From the NCBI RefSeq assembly GCF_013170805.1, contig NZ_CP051293.1, positions 4,904,001-4,968,000 of the forward strand: 64,000 nucleotides of DNA, written 5' to 3'. The first letter of the stretch is position 1, and each line of letters begins with the position of its first letter. Shown here piece by piece: positions 28,980-38,308 of the stretch. Below the pieces are notes generated by a model. The model made no database searches, was not told where the DNA came from, and saw nothing but the letters and a program-made list of their open reading frames with translations. A program made the translations under genes and the position numbers. Source of the stretch: Mesorhizobium sp. NZP2077. GTDB taxonomy: Bacteria; Pseudomonadota; Alphaproteobacteria; Rhizobiales; Rhizobiaceae.

Positions 28980-30014
28980 CTACCAGTCCATCACCACCTT
29001 GCCCGAGCTGCCGCTGCGCATCGCGTCGAACCCCGTCTGGAAATCATCAATACCAATGCGGTGGGTGATCAGCCCCGACACATCGAGCGGGCCTTGCACC
29101 AGCGCGATCATCTTGTACCAGGTCTCGAACATCTCGCGGCCGTAGATGCCCTTGAGATGCAGCATCTTGAAGATGACCTTGTTCCAGTCGATCTCGAAGC
29201 CGGTCGGCGCGATACCCAGAATGGCGATCTTGCCGCCATTGTTCATGGTGTCGATCATGTCGCGGAAGGCGGGGGCCGCGCCCGACATTTCGAGGCCGAC
29301 GTCAAAACCCTCGGTCATGCCGAGCACCGGCATGACATCGCGCAGCTTTTCCTTCGAGGCATCGACGACATGCTGGACGCCGAGCTTTTTCGCCAGCGCC
29401 AGCCGTACCGGATTGATGTCGGTGATGACAACCTTTCGCGCCCCAACGCATTGGGCGACCAGCGCACCCATGATGCCAATCGGCCCGGCGCCTGTAACCA
29501 GCACATCCTCGCCGACCAGGTCGAAGGACAGAGCGGTGTGAACGGCGTTGCCCAGGGGATCGAAGATCGCGGCGATCTCATCCGGAACATCGTCGGGGAT
29601 CGGCACGACATTGTGCTGCGGGATCGCCAGATACTCGCCGAAGGCGCCCGGGCGATTGACGCCGACGCCAAGCGTGTTGCGACACAGATGCCCCCTGCCC
29701 GCACGGCAGTTGCGGCAATGGCCACAGACGATGTGGCCTTCGCCCGATACGCGCTGGCCGACCTTGTATTCGGTGACCGCCGCGCCGAAATCGGCGACGG
29801 TGCCGACGAACTCATGACCGGTGACCATCGGCACCGGCACGGTCTTCTGCGCCCACTGGTCCCAGTTGTAGATGTGCACGTCGGTGCCGCAGATCGCCGT
29901 CTTCTTGATCTTGATCAGCACGTCGTTGGGGCCGATCTCCGGCACCGGCACCTCTTCCATCCAGATGCCAGGCTCGGCCTTGGCCTTAACCAGCGCCTTC
30001 ATCATGTTCGACAT
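28980..30014 (-). CDS. tdh: L-threonine 3-dehydrogenase
   Basis: 344 residues. Zinc-dependent medium-chain dehydrogenase that oxidises L-threonine to 2-amino-3-ketobutyrate with NAD+. Catalytic zinc residues are in CGTDVHIY near residue 42 and GHEFVG near 66. The structural zinc site is C-x2-C-x2-C-x7-C in [15 protein letters not shown] near 97-111. The Rossmann glycines are in [11 protein letters not shown] near 173. Downstream partner of kbl, 50 bases apart, forming the two-step threonine-to-glycine route. Confidence 0.97.
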   Translation of the reverse strand: MSNMMKALVKAKAEPGIWMEEVPVPEIGPNDVLIKIKKTAICGTDVHIYNWDQWAQKTVPVPMVTGHEFVGTVADFGAAVTEYKVGQRVSGEGHIVCGHCRNCRAGRGHLCRNTLGVGVNRPGAFGEYLAIPQHNVVPIPDDVPDEIAAIFDPLGNAVHTALSFDLVGEDVLVTGAGPIGIMGALVAQCVGARKVVITDINPVRLALAKKLGVQHVVDASKEKLRDVMPVLGMTEGFDVGLEMSGAAPAFRDMIDTMNNGGKIAILGIAPTGFEIDWNKVIFKMLHLKGIYGREMFETWYKMIALVQGPLDVSGLITHRIGIDDFQTGFDAMRSGSSGKVVMDW

Positions 30015-30064
30015 TCTTTTGCCCTTGAGTCTTTTGATCCGGAATCGCTTTCGGCGCCGGCCGT

Positions 30065-31252
30065 TCAGGAAATCACGCTCAGCTCCCTGCCGACCGCAGC
30101 GAAAGCCTCCACCGCACGGTCGATATCAGCAATGGAATGCGCCGCCGACATCTGGGTGCGGATGCGCGCCTGGCCTTTCGGCACCACCGGGAAAGAAAAG
30201 CCGATGATATAGATGCCGCGCTTCAGCATGCGCGCCGCCATTTCCTGCGCCAGCGTCGCATCGCCCAGCATCACCGGGATGATCGGGTGGTCGGCCCCGG
30301 CCAGCGTGAAGCCGAGTTTACCCATCTCCGACCTGAACCGCGCCGCATTGGCATAGAGACGTTCGCGCAGGGCGTCGCCATTGCGGATCAGGTCGAACAC
30401 CTTGATCGAAGCGCCGGCGATCGCCGGCATCAGCGTGTTGGAGAACAGATAAGGCCGCGAGCGCTGGCGCAGCCAGTCGACCACCTGGCTTTTGCCTGAC
30501 GTATAGCCGCCGGAAGCGCCGCCGAGCGCCTTGCCGAGCGTGCCGGTGATGATGTCGACCCTGCCCTCGACGCCGCAATGTTCCGCCGAGCCGCGGCCAT
30601 TCTTGCCGACGAAGCCAACCGCATGGCTGTCGTCGACCATGACCATCGCATCGTATTTGTCGGCAAGGTCGCAGACGCCTTTGAGGTTGGCGATGATGCC
30701 GTCCATGGAAAACACGCCGTCGGTGGCGATCAGGCGGAAGCGGCAATCCTTGGCTTCCTTCAGCCGCGCTTCGAGATCGGCCATGTCGTTGTTGGCGTAG
30801 CGGAAGCGTTTGGCCTTGGACAGCCTGACACCATCGATGATCGAGGCATGATTCAGCGCATCCGAGATGATCGCGTCCTCCTCACCAAGCAGCGTCTCGA
30901 ACAAGCCGCCATTGGCGTCGAAACACGATCCATAGAGGATGGTGTCGTCCAGGCCGAGGAAAGATGAAATCGTCGCCTCAAGCTGTTTGTGCTCCTCCTG
31001 CGTGCCGCAGATGAAGCGCACCGACGCCATGCCGTAGCCGTAACGGTCGAGCGCCTGGGTGGCCGCCTTTCGCAGGTCGGCGCTGTCGGCAAGACCGAGA
31101 TAGTTGTTGGCGCAGAAGTTCAACACTTTCTCGCCGCCGACCTCGATTAGCGCCGACTGCATCGAGGAGATCACCCGCTCGGACTTGTAGAGGCCGGCCG
31201 ATTTGAGCCCGGCAAGCTCGCTGTCGATATGGGAGAGAAATGCTGCGGTCAT
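30065..31252 (-). CDS. kbl: Glycine C-acetyltransferase (2-amino-3-ketobutyrate CoA ligase)
   Basis: 395 residues. PLP enzyme that splits 2-amino-3-ketobutyrate with CoA to glycine and acetyl-CoA. The PLP lysine is K241 in [14 protein letters not shown], close to K244 of the E. coli enzyme; [15 protein letters not shown] carries the cofactor aspartate and histidine, and [12 protein letters not shown] near residue 42 is the family's N-terminal motif. It is first in the kbl-tdh unit. Confidence 0.97.
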   Translation of the reverse strand: MTAAFLSHIDSELAGLKSAGLYKSERVISSMQSALIEVGGEKVLNFCANNYLGLADSADLRKAATQALDRYGYGMASVRFICGTQEEHKQLEATISSFLGLDDTILYGSCFDANGGLFETLLGEEDAIISDALNHASIIDGVRLSKAKRFRYANNDMADLEARLKEAKDCRFRLIATDGVFSMDGIIANLKGVCDLADKYDAMVMVDDSHAVGFVGKNGRGSAEHCGVEGRVDIITGTLGKALGGASGGYTSGKSQVVDWLRQRSRPYLFSNTLMPAIAGASIKVFDLIRNGDALRERLYANAARFRSEMGKLGFTLAGADHPIIPVMLGDATLAQEMAARMLKRGIYIIGFSFPVVPKGQARIRTQMSAAHSIADIDRAVEAFAAVGRELSVIS

Positions 31253-31572
31253 GATCAGGCCTCGTTTGACGTGGGCAGACTGTCGTCCCGCGCGCGCAAA
31301 AAATCCATCGCAAAAGCGACGGGATCGGGTGGCCGAGCAGCATCAAAACGGCATCAAATGAGACGCCATGGGCATCGCTCAAGCGACCGCCCGGGACGCA
31401 CAGGCCCCACGAATGCTCAAATGCAGGCCAGCAGCTAAAGGAGCCGATAACCATTTCGCGATCTTTCCGCGTCTCCTCCCTGTCGGTAGGCTGTCGATTT
31501 CCCGTCCTGTTAACGTTTGCAGTTCAATGGTGCTCATACAGGAATCCGTTGGCTAGAGGTCCGCCCCCGAAC
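31253..31572. promoter_or_regulatory. Divergent kbl / GGDEF-EAL gene intergenic region
   Basis: 320 bases without a convincing gene. GCATCAAA occurs twice (31340-31347 and 31351-31358), 11 bases apart, about one helical turn, and lies about 90-105 bases upstream of kbl, so it may bind a regulator. The remainder has no clear hairpin or promoter. Confidence 0.3.
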
Positions 31573-33645
31573 ATGTCGCAGCAGCCGGTGCATACCGTTT
31601 CAGGCAAGCTTATCCTGCTGATCAAGGCCGGCTACTGGCTGGCGCTGCTGATCATTGCCGCCATGGTCGCGGCGTCCTTCGTCCTGCTGCAGCAGACAAT
31701 GGCCACGCAGCAGCAGAATAACACCTTGCTCGACATCGTCGGCACGCAGAAGACGCTGTCACAGCGCATCGTCTTCCTTGCCAGCGCAACGGGTGCCGCC
31801 TCGCGCGACAAACAGCCGGCACTGGTCAGCGCGCTCAAACAGGCGACGGCGGAGTTCGAGATCAACTACGATCTGCTGCTCAAGCAGACGGGGGCAGATC
31901 CGCAATCGCAAGCCAAGCTCGATCCGAAATCGATCGAGAGCGTGCTTTTCGCGAAGCCCTTTCATCTCGACTATTTCTCGGTCGGCCTGATCGCCAATGG
32001 CGACCGCCTGATCTCGGCCCTTGAATCGCAACTCAACCATCTCGACAATGAAGGCTACAAAGGCGGCGCCGAACGCGTGAACCTCGATGCCTCGGTCGCC
32101 AACGCCACCTTGTCGGGCTATGCCGCGCTCGGACAGCGTATCAGCGCCGAAGCCGACGAGCGCTCCGAAAAGCTGCTCGCCCTGCACCGCACGCTGTTCT
32201 ACGCCACACTAGGCGTCATCCTGCTGGTGGCGCTGTTCATCTTCAGGCCCATGTCCAATGCGATCCTGCGCAAGACGCGTGAACTGGTCGATGCGCGCAA
32301 TTCCATGGCCTTCATCGCGGTTCATGACGGCCTGACCGGCCTGCACAACCGCACCTTCCTGACCGACCATTTCGAGACGCTGATCAAGGGCGCGCACCGG
32401 CGGCGCGAGCGGCTGGCGGTTGTCCAGCTCGACCTCGACCGCTTCAAGCAGATCAACGATACGCTCGGCCACGCCGCCGGCGACTATGTCCTGGTGGTGA
32501 CGGCACAGCGCATGCGCGATTCCTGCCGGGCATCGGATCTCTGCGCGCGGCTCGGCGGCGACGAATTCGTGATGATCCTCAACGGAGCCGGCAGCACCGA
32601 AGACATCAACATGCTCGCACGGCGCATCCTGGCGCATATCAACGAGCCGATCGTCTTCCAGGGCACCACCATTCTTCCGGGCGCCAGCGGCGGCATCGCC
32701 GTCTATCCGATCGATGCCGACAATGCGCAGGACCTGCTCGTCCACGCTGATCTGGCGCTTTATTCCGCCAAGAAAATGGGCGGCGGCAACTTCTCGTTCT
32801 TCTCGGAGGAGTTGCGCCGCGAGCTCGACTACCGCAAGCAACTCGAACACGACATCAAGGTCGCCATTTCAGACAAGGCGTTCCAGGTCTATTTCCAGCC
32901 GCAGGTATCCCTGACCGACGGCAGCATCAGCGGCATCGAAGCCCTGGTTCGATGGAACCATCATGAGCGAGGCATGATCTCGCCGGGCGAATTCATTCCG
33001 GTCGCCGAGAAATGCGGCTTCATGCCGGAGATCGGCCGCATCGTGATCAGCAAGGCGATCAACGAGGCGGCCGAATGGAACCGTGCCGGGATTGCCTTCG
33101 GGCGGCTCGCCGTCAATGTCTCGGGCACCGAGCTGCGCGAGCACGATTTCGATGCGTTTCTGTTCGAGACGCTGGAAAAGGCCGGGTTGCCGCCACAGAA
33201 ACTGTCGCTGGAAATCGTCGAATCTGTCATCCTGGACGACGAGAAGACAGGCATCGCGGCAAAGCTGCGTCACATCCGGGCCGCCGGTGTCCATCTGGAA
33301 CTCGATGATTTCGGCACCGGCTATGCATCGCTCAGCCACGTCAATCCCAACGAGATCGACCGGCTCAAGATCGACCGCCGCTTCGTCCAGAACATCCACG
33401 AGAATGGCGACAACTCGAAGATCGTGCGCGCCATCACCGAACTTGCCCGCGGCCTCGGCATCTCCATCGTCGCCGAGGGTGCTGAGACCGAGGCCGAACT
33501 CGACTCGCTGATGGCGATCGGATGCGACCAGGTGCAGGGCTATTCCATCGCTTTCCCGATGCCGCAGGACAAGGCCCTGGAGTGGCTGACTGCCCGCATG
33601 CCGAAGAAAGCCAAACTTCGGGTCCTGCAGGGCAGCCTGTCTTAG
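31573..33645 (+). CDS. Membrane-bound GGDEF-EAL protein (cyclic-di-GMP turnover)
   Basis: 690 residues from ATG 31573 (MSQQPVHTVSG); a TTG 24 bases upstream is possible. Membrane helices at about residues 14-37 and 213-232 flank a periplasmic sensor region of about 175 residues with GTQKTLSQRIVFLAS, which resembles the PilJ/type IV pilus chemoreceptor N-terminal domain. The GGDEF motif at 328-332 (LGGDEF) and its DLDRFKQINDTLGH substrate region are intact, as is the EAL domain (E456-A-L, EIVES, LDDFGTGYASL, AEGAETEAEL). Both making and breaking c-di-GMP are thus possible. It has its own promoter region and no coupled gene. Confidence 0.94.
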   Translation: MSQQPVHTVSGKLILLIKAGYWLALLIIAAMVAASFVLLQQTMATQQQNNTLLDIVGTQKTLSQRIVFLASATGAASRDKQPALVSALKQATAEFEINYDLLLKQTGADPQSQAKLDPKSIESVLFAKPFHLDYFSVGLIANGDRLISALESQLNHLDNEGYKGGAERVNLDASVANATLSGYAALGQRISAEADERSEKLLALHRTLFYATLGVILLVALFIFRPMSNAILRKTRELVDARNSMAFIAVHDGLTGLHNRTFLTDHFETLIKGAHRRRERLAVVQLDLDRFKQINDTLGHAAGDYVLVVTAQRMRDSCRASDLCARLGGDEFVMILNGAGSTEDINMLARRILAHINEPIVFQGTTILPGASGGIAVYPIDADNAQDLLVHADLALYSAKKMGGGNFSFFSEELRRELDYRKQLEHDIKVAISDKAFQVYFQPQVSLTDGSISGIEALVRWNHHERGMISPGEFIPVAEKCGFMPEIGRIVISKAINEAAEWNRAGIAFGRLAVNVSGTELREHDFDAFLFETLEKAGLPPQKLSLEIVESVILDDEKTGIAAKLRHIRAAGVHLELDDFGTGYASLSHVNPNEIDRLKIDRRFVQNIHENGDNSKIVRAITELARGLGISIVAEGAETEAELDSLMAIGCDQVQGYSIAFPMPQDKALEWLTARMPKKAKLRVLQGSLS

Positions 33646-33719
33646 GCAGAATCCAGCCCGGCTTGACAACCGGTTGCTGAAATGGCCGCCTGTCGCGATA
33701 ACAACCGGATCGTGCGGCT

Positions 33720-34457
33720 ATGACATTCTTGCGGTTTGTCCTGGCGGCCATGCTGATGTCCGCGTGGCCCGCCTACGGGGCGGATCGCACCATCTATCTC
33801 ACCTTCGACGATGGCCCGCTGAACGGCACCAGCAACATGCTCGACGTGCTGGCGGCGGAACAGGTTCCGGCAACGCTGTTCATGGTCGGCATGCATGCCC
33901 AGGCCAGTGCGTCCAACAAGGCGCTGGTGCGGCGCGCCAAGGCGATGCCGCTGGTGACGATCGGCAACCACAGCTACAGCCACGCCTACAATCACTACCG
34001 GCACTTCTACAACGACACGGAAGGGGTGGTTGCCGACATGGTCATGGCGAATGCCGTGTTGGGCCTGAAGCCCGCGGTGCATGCGCGCCTGCCGGGGCGC
34101 GATGTGTTCCGGCTGCCGTCGATGTCAAAGAACGACAACTCGCTCGGCCCCGCGCAAGCCGGCCGCGAGGATCCCGACTACGAGTTCGTCGCCGCTTCCG
34201 GCTTCTATCTCTATGGCTGGGACCATGAATGGGTGCACAAGGACAGCGGCGAGCCGGTACAGAGCGTCGATCATCTGGTCAGCGAAATCGATCATCTGTT
34301 CGGCTACGGCCGGTTCGCCAAGCCGGGCAAGCTGATCCTGTTGATGCATGACGAGATGTTCCAGGACAGTTTTGACGGCAAGACGCAGCTCACCAACTTG
34401 ATCACCGCGCTGAAGCTGCGCCCCTATGCGTTTGGAGCGATCCAGAGCTATGACTGA
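33720..34457 (+). CDS. Secreted polysaccharide deacetylase family protein (NodB homology domain)
   Basis: 245 residues with a signal peptide (residues 1-20, cleavage near AYG-AD). The NodB-type CE4 domain has D30-D31 in TFDDGP and the metal histidines H84 and H88 in GNHSYSH, with an arginine in LPGRDVFRLP that matches the catalytic RxxxP-type segment. The C-terminal ILLMHDEMFQ supplies the last histidine. It likely removes acetyl groups from a cell-envelope or secreted polysaccharide; substrate unknown. It lies 74 bases after the GGDEF-EAL gene, so the two may be linked in surface/biofilm behaviour. Confidence 0.92.
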   Translation: MTFLRFVLAAMLMSAWPAYGADRTIYLTFDDGPLNGTSNMLDVLAAEQVPATLFMVGMHAQASASNKALVRRAKAMPLVTIGNHSYSHAYNHYRHFYNDTEGVVADMVMANAVLGLKPAVHARLPGRDVFRLPSMSKNDNSLGPAQAGREDPDYEFVAASGFYLYGWDHEWVHKDSGEPVQSVDHLVSEIDHLFGYGRFAKPGKLILLMHDEMFQDSFDGKTQLTNLITALKLRPYAFGAIQSYD

Positions 34458-34475
34458 GCCTATGGGCCGGCTTTT

Positions 34476-34904
34476 CTAGCCTTCAACATTGTCCCGCAAT
34501 GCCGCCAGCACCTGCGCAAACTCAGCCAGGCGCTCGTCGGGCAGTCCGGTGCGAAGCCGCTTGTCGAAGACAAGTGCGGCTTGTCGCAATTTCTCGAACA
34601 GAGCTTCTCCCGCCTCCGTCAATTCCACCAGATGAACCCGGCGGTTAACGGGATCGCGGCGCCGGGTCAGCAGTCCCTGCGCCTCCATCGCGTTGAGGTG
34701 GTGGGTGAGCGTCGCGCCTTGGATGCCGATCATGCCGGCAAGCTCGCGCTGGTTGGCTAGCCCATTCGACTTAACCGACAACAATGTCAGCCAGACCGGC
34801 AATGTACCGCCGGCCTCGACCAGAGCGGCGTCGAAGGCCTGCGCAACAAGCTTGGCGGTGCGGCCGAGATTCATGCCGACCGGCGGGCGTTCAAAGGGCG
34901 TCAT
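34476..34904 (-). CDS. MarR family transcriptional regulator
   Basis: 142 residues; M11 (34874) is a possible later start. The winged helix region spans about 50-115 (QRELAGMIGIQGATLTHHLNAMEAQGLL and RRRDPVNRRVHLVELT). It faces the small membrane-protein gene across a region with a striking set of palindromic half-sites, so it probably represses that gene and itself. Confidence 0.93.
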   Translation of the reverse strand: MTPFERPPVGMNLGRTAKLVAQAFDAALVEAGGTLPVWLTLLSVKSNGLANQRELAGMIGIQGATLTHHLNAMEAQGLLTRRRDPVNRRVHLVELTEAGEALFEKLRQAALVFDKRLRTGLPDERLAEFAQVLAALRDNVEG

Positions 34905-34957
34905 CGCAAGACACTAGACGGTGTCTTTCCCAGATGGAACAAGCCCGCGTTTATACA

Positions 34958-34986
34958 TTGACATCTAACCATTAGATATCTAACTA
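34958..34986 (+). promoter_or_regulatory. Promoter with overlapping MarR-type palindromes
   Basis: TTGACA (34958-34963) and TAACTA (34981-34986) are spaced by 17 bases, a good -35/-10 pair for the gene at 35021. Between them ATCTAA (34963-34968) and TTAGAT (34972-34977) form a perfect inverted repeat with a 3-base gap, and TTAGATATCTAA (34972-34983) is a perfect 12-bp palindrome sharing the middle half-site. This is a convincing operator for the adjacent MarR protein, placed to block RNA polymerase. Confidence 0.75.
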
Positions 34987-35020
34987 TTTGCGCACCAGCA
35001 GGCGAAAGAGGAGAGCCGGT

Positions 35021-35428
35021 ATGCAATATGTCTACATCGTCGTCATCGGTCTTCATGTCCTGGCAGGCGTGTTCTGGGCCGGCACCACGGTCACGCTGGC
35101 GCGCGATCCCGAGATCAAGGCGGAGCGTTTCATCCAGCCGCAGATGGGCGCGGCCGGCATGGTTTTCCTGACCGGGGCGCTACTGTGGTATTTCTTCCAT
35201 GGCGCCTATTTCGGCTCGATGGAAATGGTGCTGGCGCTTGGCATCCTGGCTGCCTTCGCTTCCGCCGGCGTGCTCGGCGCCATGGTCAGGGCGCCCAGCA
35301 GACAGCTCGCCGGCGCCAATGCGGAGATCGAAACGCAAATGCGCGCCAGAATGGCCATGGGCGAACGGATCGCCGCAAGGCTGCTGGTGGTCACGGTGCT
35401 GTGCATGGCGATCGCCAGGATGATCTGA
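35021..35428 (+). CDS. Small integral membrane protein controlled by a MarR regulator
   Basis: 135 residues from ATG 35021 (MQYVYIVVIGLHVLAG) with AGAGGAGAG upstream. Four hydrophobic segments at about residues 2-22, 43-60, 66-86 and 115-135, with a histidine in the first (GLHVLAGVFWAG) and others near FFHGAYFG. The layout resembles heme- or copper-related four-helix membrane families, but I cannot name one. The promoter carries the MarR-type operator described at 34958-34986. Confidence 0.85.
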   Translation: MQYVYIVVIGLHVLAGVFWAGTTVTLARDPEIKAERFIQPQMGAAGMVFLTGALLWYFFHGAYFGSMEMVLALGILAAFASAGVLGAMVRAPSRQLAGANAEIETQMRARMAMGERIAARLLVVTVLCMAIARMI

Positions 35429-35654
35429 GCATCGCTTGCAAGCCCACAAGATCGCGCGTTGCCTGGCAATAAGCCAACGACGTGCGGGCGCGCGGCCAGG
35501 CCGGCATACATGGGCTCTCGTATGCGGTCCGACCGCGCGCCACGAGCTTTGACAATTGCAGCGGCCGCCTTTTCAGGTCAGCTTTTTGCGGGCTGCTTCT
35601 CAAGCATCTCCACGAAGACGACTGGTTGCCATCTCACATCCAGCGCGCGGCACA
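35429..35654. other. Convergent intergenic region without recognised element
   Basis: The 226 bases between two convergent genes hold short open frames in several frames, none with coding character or similarity. No strong stem-loop or T run is visible. Confidence 0.5.
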
Positions 35655-37700
35655 TCAGATCCGCAAGCCGAACCTGATCCCGTCGTAGATGGCGGCATGA
35701 ATGTTGCGCGAGGCTACCGCATCGCCGATGCGCAGCAGTACGAAGCCGGCTTGCGGATTGCGTGTCGGGAAAATGTCGCCACCGTTCACCAGTCGCTCGT
35801 AATCCACCGCGCCACCATTCCGCGACAGCGGTTTCAGGCTGAGGTAGAGATCGTCGAGCGGTGCCGTGCCGTGCTCGACCACCACCTGGTCGACACGTCG
35901 CTCGCCGCGCCAGCCATCGGCAAAATCCGAAGCCAGTTCGGCAACCAGTTGATTGCCCTCGCGTCGCACCGAGCGCAGGCGCGTGTTGATGGTGATGGTG
36001 ACGCCTTTTTCCTGGAAGGCGCGCATATAGGGAACGTGGTTCATGCCGCCCATTTCGGGGGCGAAGAAACGCTCCGGCGAAACCAGTTCCAGCCTCGCGC
36101 CGCTGTTGGCGATCAATTCAGCCGCGCCCATGCCCTGATGGCCGCCATTGTCGTCAAACAGCAGCACGTTCTCGGCTGGCTTGACGCTGCCTGCCATGAT
36201 GTCCCAACTCGACGTGACGAGATTGTCGCCCGCCGTCAGTGGCGGGTTCTGCGGCAGGCCGCCGGTGGCAACGACCACCACATCGGGCGCCAGCGCCAGG
36301 ACATCGTCCTTTTCCGCCCAGGTGTCGTAGCGGATCTCGACGCCGAGCCGGTCGAGTTCGGCCAGCCGCCAGTCGATGATGCCGATCAATTCCTTGCGGC
36401 GCGGGTTTTGGGTCGCCAGACGCACCTGGCCGCCCGCTTGCGACGATGCCTCCAGCACCGTTACCTGGTGCCCGCGCTCAGCCGCAACACGCGCCACCTC
36501 CAGCCCGCCGGCGCCGGCACCGGCGACGACGACCTTCCGTCTCGGCCCTTCGGTCTTGACGATGATATGCGGAATCTCGGCCTCGCGGCCGGTCGCGGCA
36601 TTGTGCACGCACAGCGCCTCGCCGCCTTCATAGATGCGATCGAGGCAATAAGTGGCGCCGACACAGGGGCGGATCTCGTGCTCGCGGCCCTCCATCACCT
36701 TTTTGATGATGTGCGGATCGGCGATATGCGCACGGGTCATGCCGACCATGTCGAGCTTGCCTGTCGCGATCGCATGGCGCGCGGTGGCGACATCGGAAAT
36801 GCGTGCCGCATGGAAGGTTGGGAACTTTGTCGCCGCCCTCACCTCGCCGGCGAAATCGAGATGCGGTGAAGACCGCATGCCGGTCACCGGGATCACCTTG
36901 GTGAGTGCCGCGTCGCTTTCGATCGAACCGCGGATGATGTTGAGGAAATCGACCTTGCCGGAGCCTGCCAGCCGCCTGGCGATGTCGACGCCCTCCTCCT
37001 TCGACAGGCCCTGCGAAAAGTCCTCGTCGGCGACCATGCGGATGCCGACGACGAATTTTTCGCCGACGGCTGCGCGCACGGCATCGAGCACCATGTTGGT
37101 GAAGCGCAGGCGGTTGTCGAGCGAGCCACCATAGGCGTCTTCGCGGTGATTGGTGGCTGGCGACCAGAAGCCATCCATCAGATGGCCGTAGGCCTCGAAC
37201 TCGATGCCGTCGAGGCCAGCCGCCTGGCAACGCTGGGCGGCCGACGCATAGTCGGCAACGATGCGTTCGATGTCCCAGTCCTCAATGGTTTTTGGGAAAG
37301 CGCGGTGCGCCGGCTCGCGCACCGGCGAAGCCGAAAGCACCGGCAGCCAGTCGGCCTTGTTCCAGCCGGTGCGGCGGCCAAGATGGGTGATCTGGATCAT
37401 CACCTTGCAGTCATGCTCGTGGCAGGCCTCAGTGAGTTCGGCCAACCACGGCACGATGCGATCGTCATAGACATGCAAATTGCCGAAGGCGGCGGGGCTG
37501 TCGCGCGAAACGATCGCAGAGCCGGCCGTCATGGTCAGCGCCATACCGCCCCTGGCCTTTTCGGCGTGGTAGAGCCGGTAGCGCTGTTTCGGCATGCCAT
37601 CCTCGGAATAGGCCGGCTCGTGGCTGGTCGACATCACCCGATTCTTCAGCGTCAGATGCTTGAGCTGGTAGGGCTGGAGAAGCGGGTCGTTGGAGGTCAT
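35655..37700 (-). CDS. Flavin/iron-sulfur oxidoreductase of the trimethylamine dehydrogenase family, probable N-methyl amine (e.g. N-methylproline) demethylase
   Basis: 681 residues. N-terminal old-yellow-enzyme-type FMN barrel (about 1-340), an Fe-S segment, then a pyridine-nucleotide/FAD-type fold beginning [21 protein letters not shown] near residue 390. This resembles trimethylamine dehydrogenase, 2,4-dienoyl-CoA reductase and rhizobial N-methylproline demethylases (StcD type). The cluster segment is C346-V-G-A-T-Y-C352 with a third Cys at 364: the position equal to C348 of trimethylamine dehydrogenase is Ala349, so the usual four-Cys set is incomplete here. The nearby MttB-family gene suggests methylated amine breakdown. 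Substrate is inferred. Confidence 0.88.
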   Translation of the reverse strand: MTSNDPLLQPYQLKHLTLKNRVMSTSHEPAYSEDGMPKQRYRLYHAEKARGGMALTMTAGSAIVSRDSPAAFGNLHVYDDRIVPWLAELTEACHEHDCKVMIQITHLGRRTGWNKADWLPVLSASPVREPAHRAFPKTIEDWDIERIVADYASAAQRCQAAGLDGIEFEAYGHLMDGFWSPATNHREDAYGGSLDNRLRFTNMVLDAVRAAVGEKFVVGIRMVADEDFSQGLSKEEGVDIARRLAGSGKVDFLNIIRGSIESDAALTKVIPVTGMRSSPHLDFAGEVRAATKFPTFHAARISDVATARHAIATGKLDMVGMTRAHIADPHIIKKVMEGREHEIRPCVGATYCLDRIYEGGEALCVHNAATGREAEIPHIIVKTEGPRRKVVVAGAGAGGLEVARVAAERGHQVTVLEASSQAGGQVRLATQNPRRKELIGIIDWRLAELDRLGVEIRYDTWAEKDDVLALAPDVVVVATGGLPQNPPLTAGDNLVTSSWDIMAGSVKPAENVLLFDDNGGHQGMGAAELIANSGARLELVSPERFFAPEMGGMNHVPYMRAFQEKGVTITINTRLRSVRREGNQLVAELASDFADGWRGERRVDQVVVEHGTAPLDDLYLSLKPLSRNGGAVDYERLVNGGDIFPTRNPQAGFVLLRIGDAVASRNIHAAIYDGIRFGLRI

Positions 37701-37757
37701 CGTCTTCCTGCTGTTTCAAAGGTGTGGAGCAGCATGCACTGCTCCGGTTCCTATTTA

Positions 37758-37805
37758 AGCACCGGATTCGTCCGAAAATCGCTGCGCACTTTTCGGTCCG
37801 GTGCT
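37758..37805. repeat. Long imperfect palindrome upstream of queF
   Basis: Outer arms AGCACCGGA (37758-37766) and TCCGGTGCT (37797-37805) are perfect; inner arms CCGAAAA (37772-37778) and TTTTCGG (37790-37796) pair as well, with an 11-base loop and one 5-base bulge. It lies 33 bases before the queF start, between divergent genes. It looks like a dispersed intergenic palindrome of rhizobia; alternatively it controls queF. It does not match a preQ1 riboswitch by eye. Confidence 0.6.
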
Positions 37806-37838
37806 AAGGAGCGGCGAAAATTGAAAGAGATCCCGCTC

Positions 37839-38300
37839 ATGATCGATACCAAAACCCTTACCCAGCTCGGCGCCCACGTCGAGACGCCACGGAGCCCCGA
37901 AGCAGCGGTCCTGGAGACCGTGCCTTTTTCGCGCGGCGACGGTCCGCCGGCGATCGTGCGCTTCACCTGCCCGGAATTCACCTCGCTGTGCCCGGTGACC
38001 GGGCAGCCGGATTTCGCCCATATCGTCATCGACTACGCACCCGATGCGGCTTTGGTGGAATCGAAGTCGCTGAAGCTGTTCATGACCTCGTTTCGCAACC
38101 ATGGCGCCTTCCATGAAGATTGTACCGTCATGATCGGCCGCCGCATCGTGGCAGCAACCAAGCCGCTGTGGTTGCGCATAGGCGGCTATTGGTATCCGCG
38201 CGGCGGCATTCCGATCGATGTGTTCTGGCAGACCGGCGCGCCGCCGGAAGGCGCATGGCTGCCCGACACCGGTGTGGCGCCCTATCGCGGGCGTGGCTAG
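37839..38300 (+). CDS. queF: NADPH-dependent 7-cyano-7-deazaguanine reductase QueF
   Basis: 153 residues from ATG 37839 ([17 protein letters not shown]) with AAAGAGA upstream; longer in-frame starts run through the palindrome and into the neighbour's upstream region. It reduces preQ0 to preQ1 in queuosine synthesis for tRNA. Short-type QueF: the nucleophile is C51 ([16 protein letters not shown]), followed by the QueF motif [21 protein letters not shown] near residue 77. It is functionally unrelated to its neighbours. Confidence 0.97.
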   Translation: MIDTKTLTQLGAHVETPRSPEAAVLETVPFSRGDGPPAIVRFTCPEFTSLCPVTGQPDFAHIVIDYAPDAALVESKSLKLFMTSFRNHGAFHEDCTVMIGRRIVAATKPLWLRIGGYWYPRGGIPIDVFWQTGAPPEGAWLPDTGVAPYRGRG

Positions 38301-38308
38301 TTCGGCCC

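Noticed and set aside
35556..36869. 437-residue open frame on the plus strand
   Set aside because: Antisense to the flavin oxidoreductase, whose domain motifs are clear.
37758..37838. preQ1 riboswitch before queF
   Set aside because: The stem-loop lacks the short A-rich tail and conserved loop of preQ1-I, and does not resemble preQ1-II; QueF itself is downstream of preQ0, and the structure looks like a dispersed palindrome.
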